64,000 bases of DNA from Salipaludibacillus aurantiacus (GCF_900111295.1 NZ_FOGT01000020.1:22079-86078); one strand, 5' to 3'. Positions 15,772 to 27,888 are shown, counted from the first letter of the stretch. Numbers and translations: made by a program. Notes: generated by a model not told the origin, from the sequence alone.

Positions 15772-15867
15772 GAAGTCTCTAAAAACCCGGACGGAGACAA
15801 ATCAAGTTTCTCAAACTGGTTAAAGGAAATTCGCTTCCAGTTACCGAATAAAGAAGGTAGTAATTAA
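15772..15867 (+). pseudogene. Start-less 3' gene remnant at the PHA/yusD junction
   Basis: A 31-codon frame follows directly after a TAG and ends at TAA 15865-15867. It has no start codon, but its composition (ending SNWLKEIRFQLPNKEGSN) looks like a real protein C-terminus. It lies between the phaC terminator and yusD, where B. subtilis has yusE and yusF; I cannot match it to either. Probably debris of a gene broken by rearrangement. Confidence 0.35.
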
Positions 15868-15884
15868 ACGGCGTATCCAAGGGC

Positions 15885-16262
15885 GTGATTAGCGTGGCGG
15901 GAACTTTGCTTGCTTCAGTAATTAATGACATGAAACAGACAGACAGGATTCGTAAGCTGGTAAAAAAATATGAGATAACTCTGTTGATCAGCTGCGGTTC
16001 CGAAAACTGGTTTATTGCATTTATAGGTATAGACACTGGCATTGTAAGAGGGAACGGGGCAGCACCTGATGTCATTATTAAAGGAGACGAAGATTCTTTA
16101 AAAATGCTGTTTCAGGGAGAAGATTTTCTTCTTACTATGAGACGCAGGGGAGAATTGGAAGCAAAAGGATCCTTAAAATACCTCCTCTGGCTCGAGTCAT
16201 TGTTTTACTTATGCCACACAACACCATGCAGGAAATCGTATCCAAAGAGTATAATCAGTTGA
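15885..16262 (+). CDS. yusD: YusD-like SCP2 sterol-carrier-domain protein
   Basis: The 125-residue product contains an SCP2-like lipid-binding fold: GTGIVRGNGAAPDV is replaced here by the pattern DTGIVRGNGAAPDVIIKG, then LKMLFQGEDFLLTMRRRGELEAKGSLKYLLWLESLF, the typical end of the domain. Position next to the methionine transporter genes matches yusD of B. subtilis, whose function is unknown. The start is a GTG at 15885 with only a weak AAGGGC before it, so the N-terminus is uncertain. The tail after about residue 108 overlaps the promoter of the SAM riboswitch. Confidence 0.6.
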   Translation: MISVAGTLLASVINDMKQTDRIRKLVKKYEITLLISCGSENWFIAFIGIDTGIVRGNGAAPDVIIKGDEDSLKMLFQGEDFLLTMRRRGELEAKGSLKYLLWLESLFYLCHTTPCRKSYPKSIIS

Positions 16263-16287
16263 CAAGCATATTGTATAGTGATAATAT
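16259..16287 (+). promoter_or_regulatory. Sigma-A promoter of the met operon
   Basis: TTGACA and TAATAT are separated by exactly 17 bases, about 30 bases before the riboswitch. The -35 box overlaps the yusD stop codon. Confidence 0.8.
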
Positions 16288-16319
16288 CCATATCAGATTT
16301 CAAAAACGAATAAACTGTA

Positions 16320-16500
16320 TCTCTTATCCAGAGTGGCGGAGGGAATGGCCCTGTGAAGCCCGGCAACCACCAGATATAAAACGATCTGGAAGGTGCCAAT
16401 TCCAACAAAGCAGTCAATGCTTTGAAAGATGAGAGAAAGGCCTTTTAGTAATGTTCTAAACCTTTCTGCTTATCTAATGTGAGCCGAAAGGTTTTTCTCT
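16320..16500 (+). ncRNA. SAM-I riboswitch (S box) with terminator
   Basis: The leader contains the S-box landmarks in order: TCTTATCCAGAGTGGCGGAG, GGCCCTGTGAAGCCCGGCAACC, GGTGCCAATTCC and a closing GATGAGAGAAAGG. An expression-platform terminator follows (AAACCTTTC 16458-16466 pairing with GAAAGGTTTTT 16486-16496). When SAM is abundant the terminator should form and stop metNPQ transcription. Confidence 0.95.
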
Positions 16501-16626
16501 ATTTAATTAAAAACTTTCGTGCTTTAAAGGGACTAAACTTATCAGTTTACTAATTTATAAGTGTAAATATAAACAAAGACTAATGTCGTGGCGTCTTAGG
16601 GGACGGATAGAAAGTGAGGGATTAAG

Positions 16627-17652
16627 TTGATAACCTTATCAAAACTGGCAAAGACCTTTCAGACACGTGACGGTCAGGTTACTGCCGTTGATCATATCGA
16701 TCTTTCAATAGAAAAAGGAGAAATTTTTGGAGTAATAGGGTACAGCGGGGCTGGCAAAAGTACACTCATCCGATTGTTAAATATGCTTGAAACACCAAGT
16801 TCCGGTCAAGTCACTGTCGCTGGAAAAAATATGAACGAACTTTCGGGGAAAGGTTTACGGCAGGCACGGCAGGAGATAGGAATGATCTTCCAGCACTTTA
16901 ACCTGCTTTGGTCACGAACAGTAGCCGATAACATTGCTTTCCCGCTCGAAATTAAAGGAATGCCTAAAAGTGAACAGAAAAAAAGGGTCAATGAACTAAT
17001 AAAGCTTGTAGGTCTCGAAGGCCGCGGAGGCTCTTACCCCTCCCAGCTGAGCGGAGGCCAGAAACAGAGGGTAGGCATAGCCAGGGCGCTAGCCAATAAC
17101 CCGCAAGTCCTTCTGTGTGATGAAGCTACATCTGCTTTAGATCCTAAAACGACAGACTCGATCCTTGATTTATTAGTGGATATAAATAAAAAACTGAATT
17201 TAACAATTGTACTCATTACCCATGAAATGCACGTTATCAGGAAAATCTGCCACAGGGTAGCTGTGATGGAAAATGGACGGATTGCAGAACAAGGGCCTGT
17301 TCTCGATATATTCAAGCGACCTAAAGAAGAGATGACAAAGGAGTTTGTAAAACAGGTGACAGAGCCTGAAGAGACTGAAGAGGCCATCAGACATTTATTT
17401 AAAGATGATGGGATTGGCCGGGTTCTTCAGCTGACTTTTACAGGCAGTGATGCAAAAAGGTCGCTTATTACAGATGTTGTAAGAAAATACGATGTCTCTG
17501 TAAGTATTCTCCAAGGTAAAATATCCCAGACGCAGCACGGTTCATACGGGTCTTTGTTTGTTAGTGTAACTGGTGACAACCAGCTGATTGATGAGACGAT
17601 TGCATTTATCCGGTCACAGCAAGTAGAAGTGGAGGTGATCCACGGTGAATAA
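16627..17652 (+). CDS. metN: Methionine ABC transporter ATP-binding protein MetN
   Basis: The 341-residue ATPase powers uptake of methionine. It has Walker A GYSGAGKST, the ABC signature LSGGQKQRVGIARAL, Walker B LLCDEATSALD and the switch His in LITHEMHV. A C-terminal regulatory NIL domain of about 80 residues (from RVLQLTFTGSD) senses intracellular methionine in homologues. The start is TTG 16627 after GTGAGGG. It is the first gene of metN-metP-metQ under the SAM riboswitch; metP overlaps it by eight bases. Confidence 0.95.
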   Translation: MITLSKLAKTFQTRDGQVTAVDHIDLSIEKGEIFGVIGYSGAGKSTLIRLLNMLETPSSGQVTVAGKNMNELSGKGLRQARQEIGMIFQHFNLLWSRTVADNIAFPLEIKGMPKSEQKKRVNELIKLVGLEGRGGSYPSQLSGGQKQRVGIARALANNPQVLLCDEATSALDPKTTDSILDLLVDINKKLNLTIVLITHEMHVIRKICHRVAVMENGRIAEQGPVLDIFKRPKEEMTKEFVKQVTEPEETEEAIRHLFKDDGIGRVLQLTFTGSDAKRSLITDVVRKYDVSVSILQGKISQTQHGSYGSLFVSVTGDNQLIDETIAFIRSQQVEVEVIHGE

Positions 17653-18331
17653 GATTCTAGCCGCTAACGGATGGCTCTTTCCCAACGTGAATTGGGAGAA
17701 CATGTGGGACGCCACCGGAGAAACGATTTACATGTCAGTTATTGCTTTAGCTTTTACCTTTATTTTTGGAATTTTATTAGGTTTACTGTTGTTTTTAACT
17801 GATAAGGGGCAGTTATGGCAAAATAAAGCGGTACATGCTGTGACAGCAGCTTACGTGAATATTTTCCGGTCTATTCCGTTTATTATTCTGATTGTCTTGC
17901 TGATCCCCTTCACCCGATCATTGATCGGTACGATGCTCGGACCATCCGCGGCGCTTCCAGCACTTATAATAGGAGCTGCGCCTTTCTATGCGAGAATGGT
18001 GGAAATTGCATTAAGAGAAATTGATAAAGGGGTTATAGAAGCTTCTAAATCAATGGGGGCCAGCAACCGGCAGATTATTTTCAAAGTTCTCCTGCCGGAA
18101 TCCATGCCGGCGCTTGTGTCAGGTATTACGGTTACGGCCATTGCCCTGGTCAGTTATACGGCTATGGCAGGAGTCATAGGCGCAGGAGGATTGGGTGACC
18201 TGGCTTACAGAGACGGCTTTCAGCGGAACAATTCTGATATTACTTTAGTAGCTACTATTGTTGTTTTAATAATCGTTTTTATATTCCAGTTTATTGGCGA
18301 TTATTTAACAAATAAATTAGACAAGCGGTAA
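17645..18331 (+). CDS. metP: Methionine ABC transporter permease MetP
   Basis: The 228-residue permease spans the membrane with five to six helices and has the cytoplasmic coupling loop EASKSMGASNRQIIFKVLLPE (given here in part: EASKSMGAS), the EAA motif that docks onto MetN. The GTG start at 17645 lies within the end of metN and follows GGAGGTGATCCAC, which suggests coupled translation. It is the MetI/MetP type of the methionine uptake family. Confidence 0.95.
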   Translation: MNKILAANGWLFPNVNWENMWDATGETIYMSVIALAFTFIFGILLGLLLFLTDKGQLWQNKAVHAVTAAYVNIFRSIPFIILIVLLIPFTRSLIGTMLGPSAALPALIIGAAPFYARMVEIALREIDKGVIEASKSMGASNRQIIFKVLLPESMPALVSGITVTAIALVSYTAMAGVIGAGGLGDLAYRDGFQRNNSDITLVATIVVLIIVFIFQFIGDYLTNKLDKR

Positions 18332-18362
18332 TCCGCTTTTAAAAAAACAAGGGGGTAACACC

Positions 18363-19247
18363 ATGAAGAAGATTTTACAAACAGCAACTGCCGTAACATT
18401 GTCATTAGGAGTCCTTGCTGCTTGCGGCGAAGGTAATAATGACAATACAACAGAGAATGCCGGCTCCAATCAAGGAAACGGAAATAACGCTTCTGAAAAT
18501 AATGAAGAGCAAGGACCTCTTGTAGTGGGGGCTTCAAACGTGCCTCATGCTGAAATTCTTGAGTTCGCACAGCCGCTTCTTGAACAAGAAGGCGTAGAAC
18601 TTGAAATTGTCTCGTTTAACGATTATGTCCTGCCTAACGAAGCGTTAGCTGAAGGTGAGCTGGATGCCAACTACTTCCAGCATGTACCTTATCTTGAATC
18701 ACAAATTGAAGAACACGGATATGATTTCGTAAACGCAGGCGGTATTCATATTGAACCAATCGGCATTTACTCTCAAGACTACAGCAGCCTGGACGAACTT
18801 CCTGAAGGTGCTGAAATAATTATGAGCAGCTCAGTTGCAGATCACGGCCGTATTTTAATGATGCTTGAAGACGAAGGGTTAATTACCCTTGCAGAAGGTG
18901 CGGGCGTTGAAGCTACAATTAATGATATTGAAGACAACCCTAACAACTTCGAGTTTTCTGATAATGTTGAAGCCGCGTTACTTCCAACAGCTTATGAAAA
19001 CAATGAAGGGGATGCTGTGTTAATTAACTCAAATTATGCGCTGGATGCCGGGTTAAATCCTCTGGAAGATGCCATTGCGACTGAAGATGCCGACGCTGAT
19101 AATCCTTACGTGAACGTCATTGCTGTAAACAGCGGTGATGAGGACGATGAGAGAGTCACTGCATTGATTGATGTCCTTCGTTCTGAAGAAGTGCGCGATT
19201 ATATTTTAGACACGTATGATAATTCTGTCGTACCAGTAAGTGAATAA
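18363..19247 (+). CDS. metQ: Methionine-binding lipoprotein MetQ
   Basis: The 294-residue substrate-binding protein is anchored outside the membrane. A signal peptide ends in the lipobox LGVLAAC (Cys 21), followed by an Asn/Glu-rich flexible linker of about 30 residues (NNDNTTENAGSNQGNGN) and then the NlpA/MetQ domain beginning PLVVGASNVPHAEIL. Length beyond the linker is typical. The very acidic composition suits a salt-adapted host. The terminator TGCACCGG/CCGGTGCA follows. Confidence 0.95.
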   Translation: MKKILQTATAVTLSLGVLAACGEGNNDNTTENAGSNQGNGNNASENNEEQGPLVVGASNVPHAEILEFAQPLLEQEGVELEIVSFNDYVLPNEALAEGELDANYFQHVPYLESQIEEHGYDFVNAGGIHIEPIGIYSQDYSSLDELPEGAEIIMSSSVADHGRILMMLEDEGLITLAEGAGVEATINDIEDNPNNFEFSDNVEAALLPTAYENNEGDAVLINSNYALDAGLNPLEDAIATEDADADNPYVNVIAVNSGDEDDERVTALIDVLRSEEVRDYILDTYDNSVVPVSE

Positions 19248-19257
19248 GCGTTTTCTC

Positions 19258-19286
19258 TGCACCGGTGAAAAGCCGGTGCATTTTTC
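19258..19286 (+). terminator. Terminator after metQ
   Basis: TGCACCGG pairs with CCGGTGCA across TGAAAAG and is followed by TTTTT. Confidence 0.9.
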
Positions 19287-19362
19287 TTTCCTATACTATG
19301 AATACATAGACACTTTTTTTTTACACATTATAAAAGTAATCATGTAAAAAGGAGAGAATACA

Positions 19363-19731
19363 ATGGACGAACAGCACACACCTTATATTCAGGAAGCTTT
19401 GCATCATTATAAAGAGGGCATGGGGTATTTTACTGAACAAATGCCGGAGGTTGCCCATAAATATCATGAGTTCACAGAAGCGTGTTTCAAAGAAGGCAGC
19501 CTCTCAAAAAAGGAAAAACAGCTTATCGCTTTAGCCCTGAGCATGAATGCGCAGGATGAGTACTGTATGATTTACCATGTAAAAGGCTGTCTTGACCAGG
19601 GGGCAAGCAGGGAAGAAATTCTTGAGGCGATAGCGGTCACAGGAGCTTTTGGAGGAGGAGCCGCCTTAAGCCAGGGAGTTACTTTAATAGAAGAAGCGGT
19701 TAGTGAGCTTTCAGGAGACGTTGTTTCATGA
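19363..19731 (+). CDS. yurZ: Carboxymuconolactone decarboxylase-family protein YurZ
   Basis: The 122-residue helical protein belongs to the CMD/AhpD-like fold. The segment [22 protein letters not shown] carries a Cys followed four residues later by His (C-x-x-x-H), a reduced form of the AhpD C-x-x-C-x-x-x-H site, and then the usual [16 protein letters not shown] helix. In B. subtilis yurZ lies next to metQ/suf as here. Family members are often small peroxidase-like or decarboxylase-like enzymes; the real activity is unknown. AAAGGAGAGAATACA precedes ATG 19363. Confidence 0.8.
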   Translation: MDEQHTPYIQEALHHYKEGMGYFTEQMPEVAHKYHEFTEACFKEGSLSKKEKQLIALALSMNAQDEYCMIYHVKGCLDQGASREEILEAIAVTGAFGGGAALSQGVTLIEEAVSELSGDVVS

Positions 19732-20030
19732 AAGGGCTTACAAAATAACCAAAATTTTCAGATAACGAGCAAAACGGAGTAATTGGGGGAGATATTAGAA
19801 AATCTGACTGTCAGTTTTTTTGACATCGGCACAATTGGAATTGTCAGAAAATATCCCCTTATACGCGAATTGGTTATAGACTTCCAAAATGCTAAAATAA
19901 ATCATGTTGAAGGTGATCCCATTACAAACGTTGCGGCTTTATGACGTCTAACGCAGCAAATGTGATCAAAACAATCCAGAAAGGAATGTGATTTATTATC
20001 CATCAGATTCAGACGAAACATACGACTGAG

Positions 20031-20189
20031 ATGGAAAAAGCAATGTTCCAGTCGTACGGTATAGGTTATGCGGAGTATAACAGAGATTTAGATAACCGTA
20101 TGAAAGTGGAACAGGAACGAGATAAAGATCATCAGCAAAGCCTGAAGATGGTCAATGAGCACAACCGCCAGCTGCAATATAGTATTTAA
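20031..20189 (+). CDS. Possible small hydrophilic protein (52 aa)
   Basis: An open frame from ATG 20031 encodes a charged, helical peptide (MEKAMFQSYGIGYAEYNRDL at its start). It reads back in frame to about 19995 without a stop. AAAGGA at 19980-19985 would suit a non-standard ATT start there better than ATG 20031, which has no ribosome site. The codon use looks protein-like and a strong terminator follows, so a real short gene or a truncated one is possible. I do not recognise it. Confidence 0.35.
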   Translation: MEKAMFQSYGIGYAEYNRDLDNRMKVEQERDKDHQQSLKMVNEHNRQLQYSI

Positions 20190-20212
20190 TAAAAAACTAG
20201 CTTACAGAGCAG

Positions 20213-20251
20213 AAAAAACAACCCCGCATGGAATTCAGCGGGGTTGTTTTT
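20213..20251. terminator. Strong bidirectional terminator upstream of the suf region
   Basis: AAAAAACAACCCCGC pairs with GCGGGGTTGTTTTT with A and T runs on both sides. Confidence 0.9.
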
Positions 20252-20272
20252 CGCTGTGTATTTTAATTAAGA

Positions 20273-20560
20273 TTCATTCTCAATTAGAATGAAAAAAGAC
20301 CAAGGTATTGAGAATTAATTTTGAAGAAAAAGAGCCTTCCGCCGAAAAAGAGATAACACAACCATTCTTGAATGAATCATTTGGAAAAAAATTGCGGAAA
20401 AGATCAACTAAAATGTTTAGGTTTTCTAAGGAAAACTGTCTTTATTTGTATATAAAAAACTTCGGAGGATAATATGAAGGGAAAGATGAAAAGAATTGTG
20501 TATTTTCCTTGAACTCAATTTTCATTTGATATAAGATTGTAATGAGAATAAATTGAGAAT
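20273..20560 (+). promoter_or_regulatory. suf operon control region with repeated ATTGAGAAT motifs
   Basis: The inverted repeat TTCATTCT/AGAATGAA (20273-20293) contains ATTGAGAAT in reverse; the same 9-mer occurs forward at 20307-20315 and 20552-20560, with a one-base variant AATGAGAAT at 20541-20549, one helical turn before the last. A promoter candidate TTGAAC (20509-20514) and TAAGAT (20532-20537) is spaced 17 bases. The motifs resemble Fur-box halves (TGAGAAT) and the last pair would overlap the transcription start. A 12-codon leader frame (20474-20512, after CGGAGG) is also present. Confidence 0.45.
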
Positions 20561-20633
20561 GTGATTAAACATCACTTTTCTCATATTACCATGTTTTTAA
20601 TGAAACTTTCAAAAATAAATGGAGGTATGAATC

Positions 20634-21416
20634 ATGACCAAGCCAAATTTAACTGTAAAAGATCTTCATGTATCAATTGAAGATAAAGAAATTCTGAAAG
20701 GGTTCGGCATTGAGGTGAATGGCGGAGAAATTCACGCAATTATGGGACCGAACGGAACAGGTAAATCTACCCTTGCTTCTGCTTTAATGGGACACCCGAA
20801 ATATGAAGTGACAAAAGGTGAAGCCACTTTAGGCGGAGAGGACCTTTTTGATATGGAAGTAGATGAGCGCGCGCGTGCAGGTTTATTCCTCGCAATGCAG
20901 TATCCGAGTGAAGTATCTGGTGTTACAAATGCGGACTTCATCCGTTCAGCGATGAATGCAGGCCGTGAAGAAGGAGACGAAGTATCTTTAATGAAGTTCA
21001 TTCGTCAAATGGACGAAAAAATGGGCTCTTTGGAAATTGACGAGTCTTTCCAGCACCGTTATTTAAATGAAGGTTTCTCTGGCGGGGAAAAGAAGCGGAA
21101 TGAAATTCTCCAGCTGCTTATGCTTCAGCCTCAAATTGCGATCCTTGATGAAATAGACTCTGGTCTTGACATCGACGCATTAAAAGTAGTAGCTAAGGGT
21201 ATTAACGAGCTTCGCAGTGAAGATTTCGGCTGTATGATCATTACCCACTACCAGCGTTTACTAAACTATATTAAACCGGACTTCGTCCATGTGATGATGC
21301 AGGGACGCATCGTAAAATCCGGAGGGCCTGAACTTGCTCAAAAGCTTGAAGAACAGGGTTACGACTGGATTAAAGAAGAACTTGGAATCGAAGACGAAAC
21401 TGTAGGCCAGGAATAA
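20634..21416 (+). CDS. sufC: Fe-S cluster assembly ATPase SufC
   Basis: The 260-residue ABC-type ATPase drives the SufBCD scaffold complex that builds iron-sulfur clusters in the cytosol. It has Walker A GPNGTGKST (residues 38-46), the SufC-type signature EGFSGGEKKRNEI and Walker B IAILDEIDSGLDIDALK. There are no transmembrane parts. It is the first gene of sufCDSUB, the housekeeping Fe-S system of Bacillaceae. ATGGAGGTATGAATC precedes ATG 20634. Regulation probably acts through the motif cluster upstream. Confidence 0.95.
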   Translation: MTKPNLTVKDLHVSIEDKEILKGFGIEVNGGEIHAIMGPNGTGKSTLASALMGHPKYEVTKGEATLGGEDLFDMEVDERARAGLFLAMQYPSEVSGVTNADFIRSAMNAGREEGDEVSLMKFIRQMDEKMGSLEIDESFQHRYLNEGFSGGEKKRNEILQLLMLQPQIAILDEIDSGLDIDALKVVAKGINELRSEDFGCMIITHYQRLLNYIKPDFVHVMMQGRIVKSGGPELAQKLEEQGYDWIKEELGIEDETVGQE

Positions 21417-21443
21417 GAGACGGTTTAAAGAGGAGGAATGAAG

Positions 21444-24416
<2,973 letters not shown>

Positions 24417-24626
24417 GTGAAGGTTTACACTTGGTTTTTACTACCGAGGTGTTGTAAAATAGATATATAAACTTTTTACCAGTGATAGTTGAACACTTTA
24501 AAAGTGGTGACATCGCTGATAAAAGTAATAGATCACTAAAGTGCAGTCAATCGTTCGCAACCGTTTATTTTATAAAGTTTTTTGAAGGCGGACCTTGTTG
24601 CCGCTATTCTACAAGGAGGGTTTCAC

Positions 24627-26024
24627 ATGGCTAAAAAAATGCCGGAAATCAGTGAATATCAATACGGCTTTTCGGATAAAGACGTTTCGATATTCCGTTC
24701 TAAAAAAGGGTTGACTCGTGAAATCGTTGAGGAAATTTCCCGAATGAAAGAAGAACCTCAATGGATGCTCGACTTCCGTTTGAAATCTTTAGAACAGTTT
24801 TATAAAATGCCTATGCCTCAATGGGGCGGTAATTTAGCTGAGCTGGATTTTGACGAGATCACGTATTACGTGAAACCATCAGAGAAATCTGAGCGCTCAT
24901 GGGATGAAGTACCTGAGGAGATTAAGAATACGTTTGATAAATTAGGTATTCCTGAAGCAGAGCAAAAATATCTCGCAGGTGTTTCTGCGCAGTATGAATC
25001 AGAAGTGGTTTACCACAACATGCAGGAAGACCTTGAAGATCTTGGTATCATTTTCAAGGATACAGACACTGCATTAAGAGAAGACGAGGAAATTTTCAGA
25101 GAGCATTTTGGAACAGTTATTCCTCCTTCCGATAATAAATTTGCTGCCTTAAATTCAGCCGTATGGTCCGGCGGTTCTTTCATTTATGTGCCTAAAGGTA
25201 TTAAGACGGAGCAGCCGTTGCAGGCTTACTTCAGAATTAATTCCGAAAATATGGGACAGTTTGAACGTACGCTGATTATTGCGGATGAAGACAGCTCTGT
25301 CCATTATGTGGAAGGGTGTACGGCACCGGTATACACAACGAACTCGCTTCACAGTGCGGTCGTTGAAATCATTGTTAAAAAAGATGCTTATTGCCGTTAT
25401 ACTACTATTCAAAACTGGGCACCTAACGTCTTTAACCTTGTTACTAAACGTGCGGTAGCTGAAGAAAACGCCGTTATGGAATGGGTAGACGGAAATATCG
25501 GATCCAAGCTTACGATGAAATATCCGGCAGTTGTGATGAAAGGCCGCGGAGCACGCGGAAACGTTCTTTCCATTGCGATTGCAGGAAAAGGGCAGCACCA
25601 GGATGCCGGTGCTAAAATGCACCATCTGGCGCCTGATTGTTCCTCTACAATCGTTTCTAAATCTATTTCCAAGCAGGGCGGTAAAGTAACCTACCGCGGA
25701 ATCTGCCACTTTGGTCGGAAATCAGAGCGATCCAAGGCAAACATTGAGTGTGATACTCTGATTATGGATAATGAATCCACATCAGATACGATCCCTTACA
25801 ATGAAATTCTAAATAACGATATTACGCTTGAACACGAAGCGACAGTATCCAAAGTATCTGAAGAGCAGCTTTTCTACCTGATGAGCCGCGGAGTATCAGA
25901 GCAGGAAGCGACTGAAATGATCGTTATGGGATTCATTGAACCATTTACGAAAGAACTGCCAATGGAATACGCTGTTGAAATGAACCGACTGATTAAGTTC
26001 GAAATGGAAGGTTCTATCGGCTAA
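24627..26024 (+). CDS. sufB: Fe-S cluster assembly scaffold SufB
   Basis: The 465-residue SufB is the main scaffold on which clusters are made. It shows [20 protein letters not shown], the central beta-helix, and [20 protein letters not shown] at the C-terminus. ACAAGGAGGGTTTCAC precedes ATG 24627; the frame reads 15 codons further upstream but without a good start, and 465 residues equals the usual length. A 210-base gap separates sufB from sufU, so an internal promoter is possible. Confidence 0.95.
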   Translation: MAKKMPEISEYQYGFSDKDVSIFRSKKGLTREIVEEISRMKEEPQWMLDFRLKSLEQFYKMPMPQWGGNLAELDFDEITYYVKPSEKSERSWDEVPEEIKNTFDKLGIPEAEQKYLAGVSAQYESEVVYHNMQEDLEDLGIIFKDTDTALREDEEIFREHFGTVIPPSDNKFAALNSAVWSGGSFIYVPKGIKTEQPLQAYFRINSENMGQFERTLIIADEDSSVHYVEGCTAPVYTTNSLHSAVVEIIVKKDAYCRYTTIQNWAPNVFNLVTKRAVAEENAVMEWVDGNIGSKLTMKYPAVVMKGRGARGNVLSIAIAGKGQHQDAGAKMHHLAPDCSSTIVSKSISKQGGKVTYRGICHFGRKSERSKANIECDTLIMDNESTSDTIPYNEILNNDITLEHEATVSKVSEEQLFYLMSRGVSEQEATEMIVMGFIEPFTKELPMEYAVEMNRLIKFEMEGSIG

Positions 26025-26037
26025 TACTGATATAATA

Positions 26038-26070
26038 AAAGGCGAATCCGGCCGGGCCGGGTTCGCCTTT
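26038..26070 (+). terminator. Terminator after sufB
   Basis: AAAGGCGAATCCGG pairs with CCGGGTTCGCCTTT around a GC-rich loop, followed by ATGTTTTT. It ends the suf operon. Confidence 0.85.
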
Positions 26071-26115
26071 ATGTTTTTAACCATTTTTAAAATTATATGA
26101 GAGAGGTGAAAGAAA

Positions 26116-26976
26116 TTGAGTCAGATAAACGTAGGTGTTACGGGCTGGGGAGATCACCGCATATTATACGAAGGCATAAGCTCACCATCAAAAAAGCTTG
26201 AAGCTTACGCGGGGCATTTTCCTGTCGTTGAACTCGATTCCTCTTTTTATGCTGTGCCTCCTGAGAAAAATATTACAAAATGGATTAATGAAACACCTCC
26301 GTCTTTCCAGTTTGTCGTGAAAGCTTACCAGGGGATGACAGGCCATCAGCGGGGAGAGAATCCGTTTAAAACCCAGGAAGAGATGTTCAAAGCTTTTAAT
26401 GATGCTATACGCCCGTTTAAAGAGGCGGGTAAACTGGCAATGGTTTTATGCCAGTTTCCTCCCTGGTATGACTGTCAGAGAAAATACGTTGATTATATAA
26501 AATATGTGCGCGAGCAGTTAAGAGAATTTGATGCTGCCCTTGAGTTTCGCCATCAATCCTGGTACAGCGACGACTATAAGGAGAGAACACTGGAGTATCT
26601 GAAAGAAGATGACTGGATCCACAGTATATGCGATGAACCGCAGGCAGGAGAACGTTCCATACCTTTTGTCCCCGTCACAACACATGACGAGAAAGCTTTT
26701 GTACGTTTCCACGGGCGGAATACAGCAGGATGGAATAAACCTGTTAAAGGTGAAGGCTGGCGGGAAGTCCGGTACTTATATGATTATTCTGAAGATGAGC
26801 TAAAAGAATTGGAAGAGAAGGTAAAACGAATCTCCCAGAAGGTAAATAAAACGTATGTCGTTTTTAACAATAATTCAGGCGGGCATGCGGCCGGTAATGC
26901 CAAAACATTTATAAGCGATTTAGGAATAACGTATGAAGGTCTGGCACCGAGGCAAATGAATTTATTTGACGAGTAA
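26116..26976 (+). CDS. yunF: DUF72 family protein YunF
   Basis: The 286-residue protein has the DUF72 TIM-barrel-like signature: GVTGWGDHRILYEG at the N-terminus, VELDSSFYAVPPEKNITKW, and the C-terminal YVVFNNNSGGHAAGNAKTF. The family resembles xylose-isomerase-like barrels but has no firmly known reaction. The start is TTG 26116 after GAGAGGTGAAAGAAA. The place after sufB and before yunE matches B. subtilis. A charged hydrophilic C-terminus ends in RQMNLFDE. Confidence 0.85.
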   Translation: MSQINVGVTGWGDHRILYEGISSPSKKLEAYAGHFPVVELDSSFYAVPPEKNITKWINETPPSFQFVVKAYQGMTGHQRGENPFKTQEEMFKAFNDAIRPFKEAGKLAMVLCQFPPWYDCQRKYVDYIKYVREQLREFDAALEFRHQSWYSDDYKERTLEYLKEDDWIHSICDEPQAGERSIPFVPVTTHDEKAFVRFHGRNTAGWNKPVKGEGWREVRYLYDYSEDELKELEEKVKRISQKVNKTYVVFNNNSGGHAAGNAKTFISDLGITYEGLAPRQMNLFDE

Positions 26977-27063
26977 AAAAAAGCAGGATTGAAATCCTTA
27001 GCCAACTTCCGTAATATTCGATATAGATAGTATTAAATTGAAAGTTAGAAAGCAGGCATTTGA

Positions 27064-27888
27064 ATGGAATGGATTTTATTACTTATATTAGGGCTCGCGG
27101 CTGCCATTTCAGGCAGTATAATGGGGTTGGGCGGCGGTATTATTATCGTGCCTGCCTTAATGATTTTAAGCAATTATTCTGAGCTTTTTAGCGGCATTAC
27201 GCCCCAGGTTGCGGTGGGAACTTCATTGTTAATTATGATATTTACGGGGTTATCATCGACACTTGCCTATTTAAAACAGAAAAAAGTAGATGTGAAAAGC
27301 GGTTTAATCTTTTTTGCAGGAAGCGGGCCTGGCGCGTTATTCGGAGTCTGGCTTAACAAAGATATTAATGTGGATGTTTTTTTAATTGCATTTGGTGCTT
27401 TTATCATTTTTGTTTCATTTGTATTGATGATCAGGAAACGCATTAAACCTTTAAAGCGCAGCAGTAAAGGCATAAAACGAAGCTATGTGAATGAATACGG
27501 AAAAACGGTTCACTATGGCTATCATCCGGCAGTGGGGATTACCATCGCTTTTGTTGTAGGGATGTTTTCAGGCTTGTTCGGTATCGGTGGCGGCTCCCTC
27601 ATGGTGCCGGCTATGATTATACTTTTTGCCTTTCCGCCTCATCTGGCAGTCGCTACTTCTATGTTTCTCGTCTTTTTGTCTGCGCTGATCAGTTCTGTTT
27701 CGCATATCAGTTTAGGAAATGTAGACTGGTACTATGCAATGGCTTTGATCCCCGGGGCCTGGATTGGCGGCCAGCTGGGCGCAGCGATTAACAGAAAATT
27801 GACCAGTGATACGGTAGTCATACTGTTGCGTGTATTCTTGATTATCATAGGTATACGTTTAATTTATCAAGGAATCATGAGTCTCTAA
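27064..27888 (+). CDS. yunE: TSUP/TauE-family membrane transporter YunE
   Basis: The 274-residue membrane protein has about eight helices and the two related glycine-rich repeats of the TSUP (TauE/SafE) family: SGSIMGLGGGIIIVPAL in the first half and SGLFGIGGGSLMVPAMI in the second. Members export sulfite or other small anions, or transport organosulfur compounds; the substrate here is unknown. A basic cytoplasmic loop (RKRIKPLKRSSKGIKR) joins the halves. The gene sits between yunF and yunD as in B. subtilis. Confidence 0.85.
   Translation: MEWILLLILGLAAAISGSIMGLGGGIIIVPALMILSNYSELFSGITPQVAVGTSLLIMIFTGLSSTLAYLKQKKVDVKSGLIFFAGSGPGALFGVWLNKDINVDVFLIAFGAFIIFVSFVLMIRKRIKPLKRSSKGIKRSYVNEYGKTVHYGYHPAVGITIAFVVGMFSGLFGIGGGSLMVPAMIILFAFPPHLAVATSMFLVFLSALISSVSHISLGNVDWYYAMALIPGAWIGGQLGAAINRKLTSDTVVILLRVFLIIIGIRLIYQGIMSL

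Noticed and set aside
25155..25709. Minus-strand frame of 184 codons inside sufB
   Set aside because: It lies wholly within the conserved sufB coding region and has the composition of an antisense shadow.
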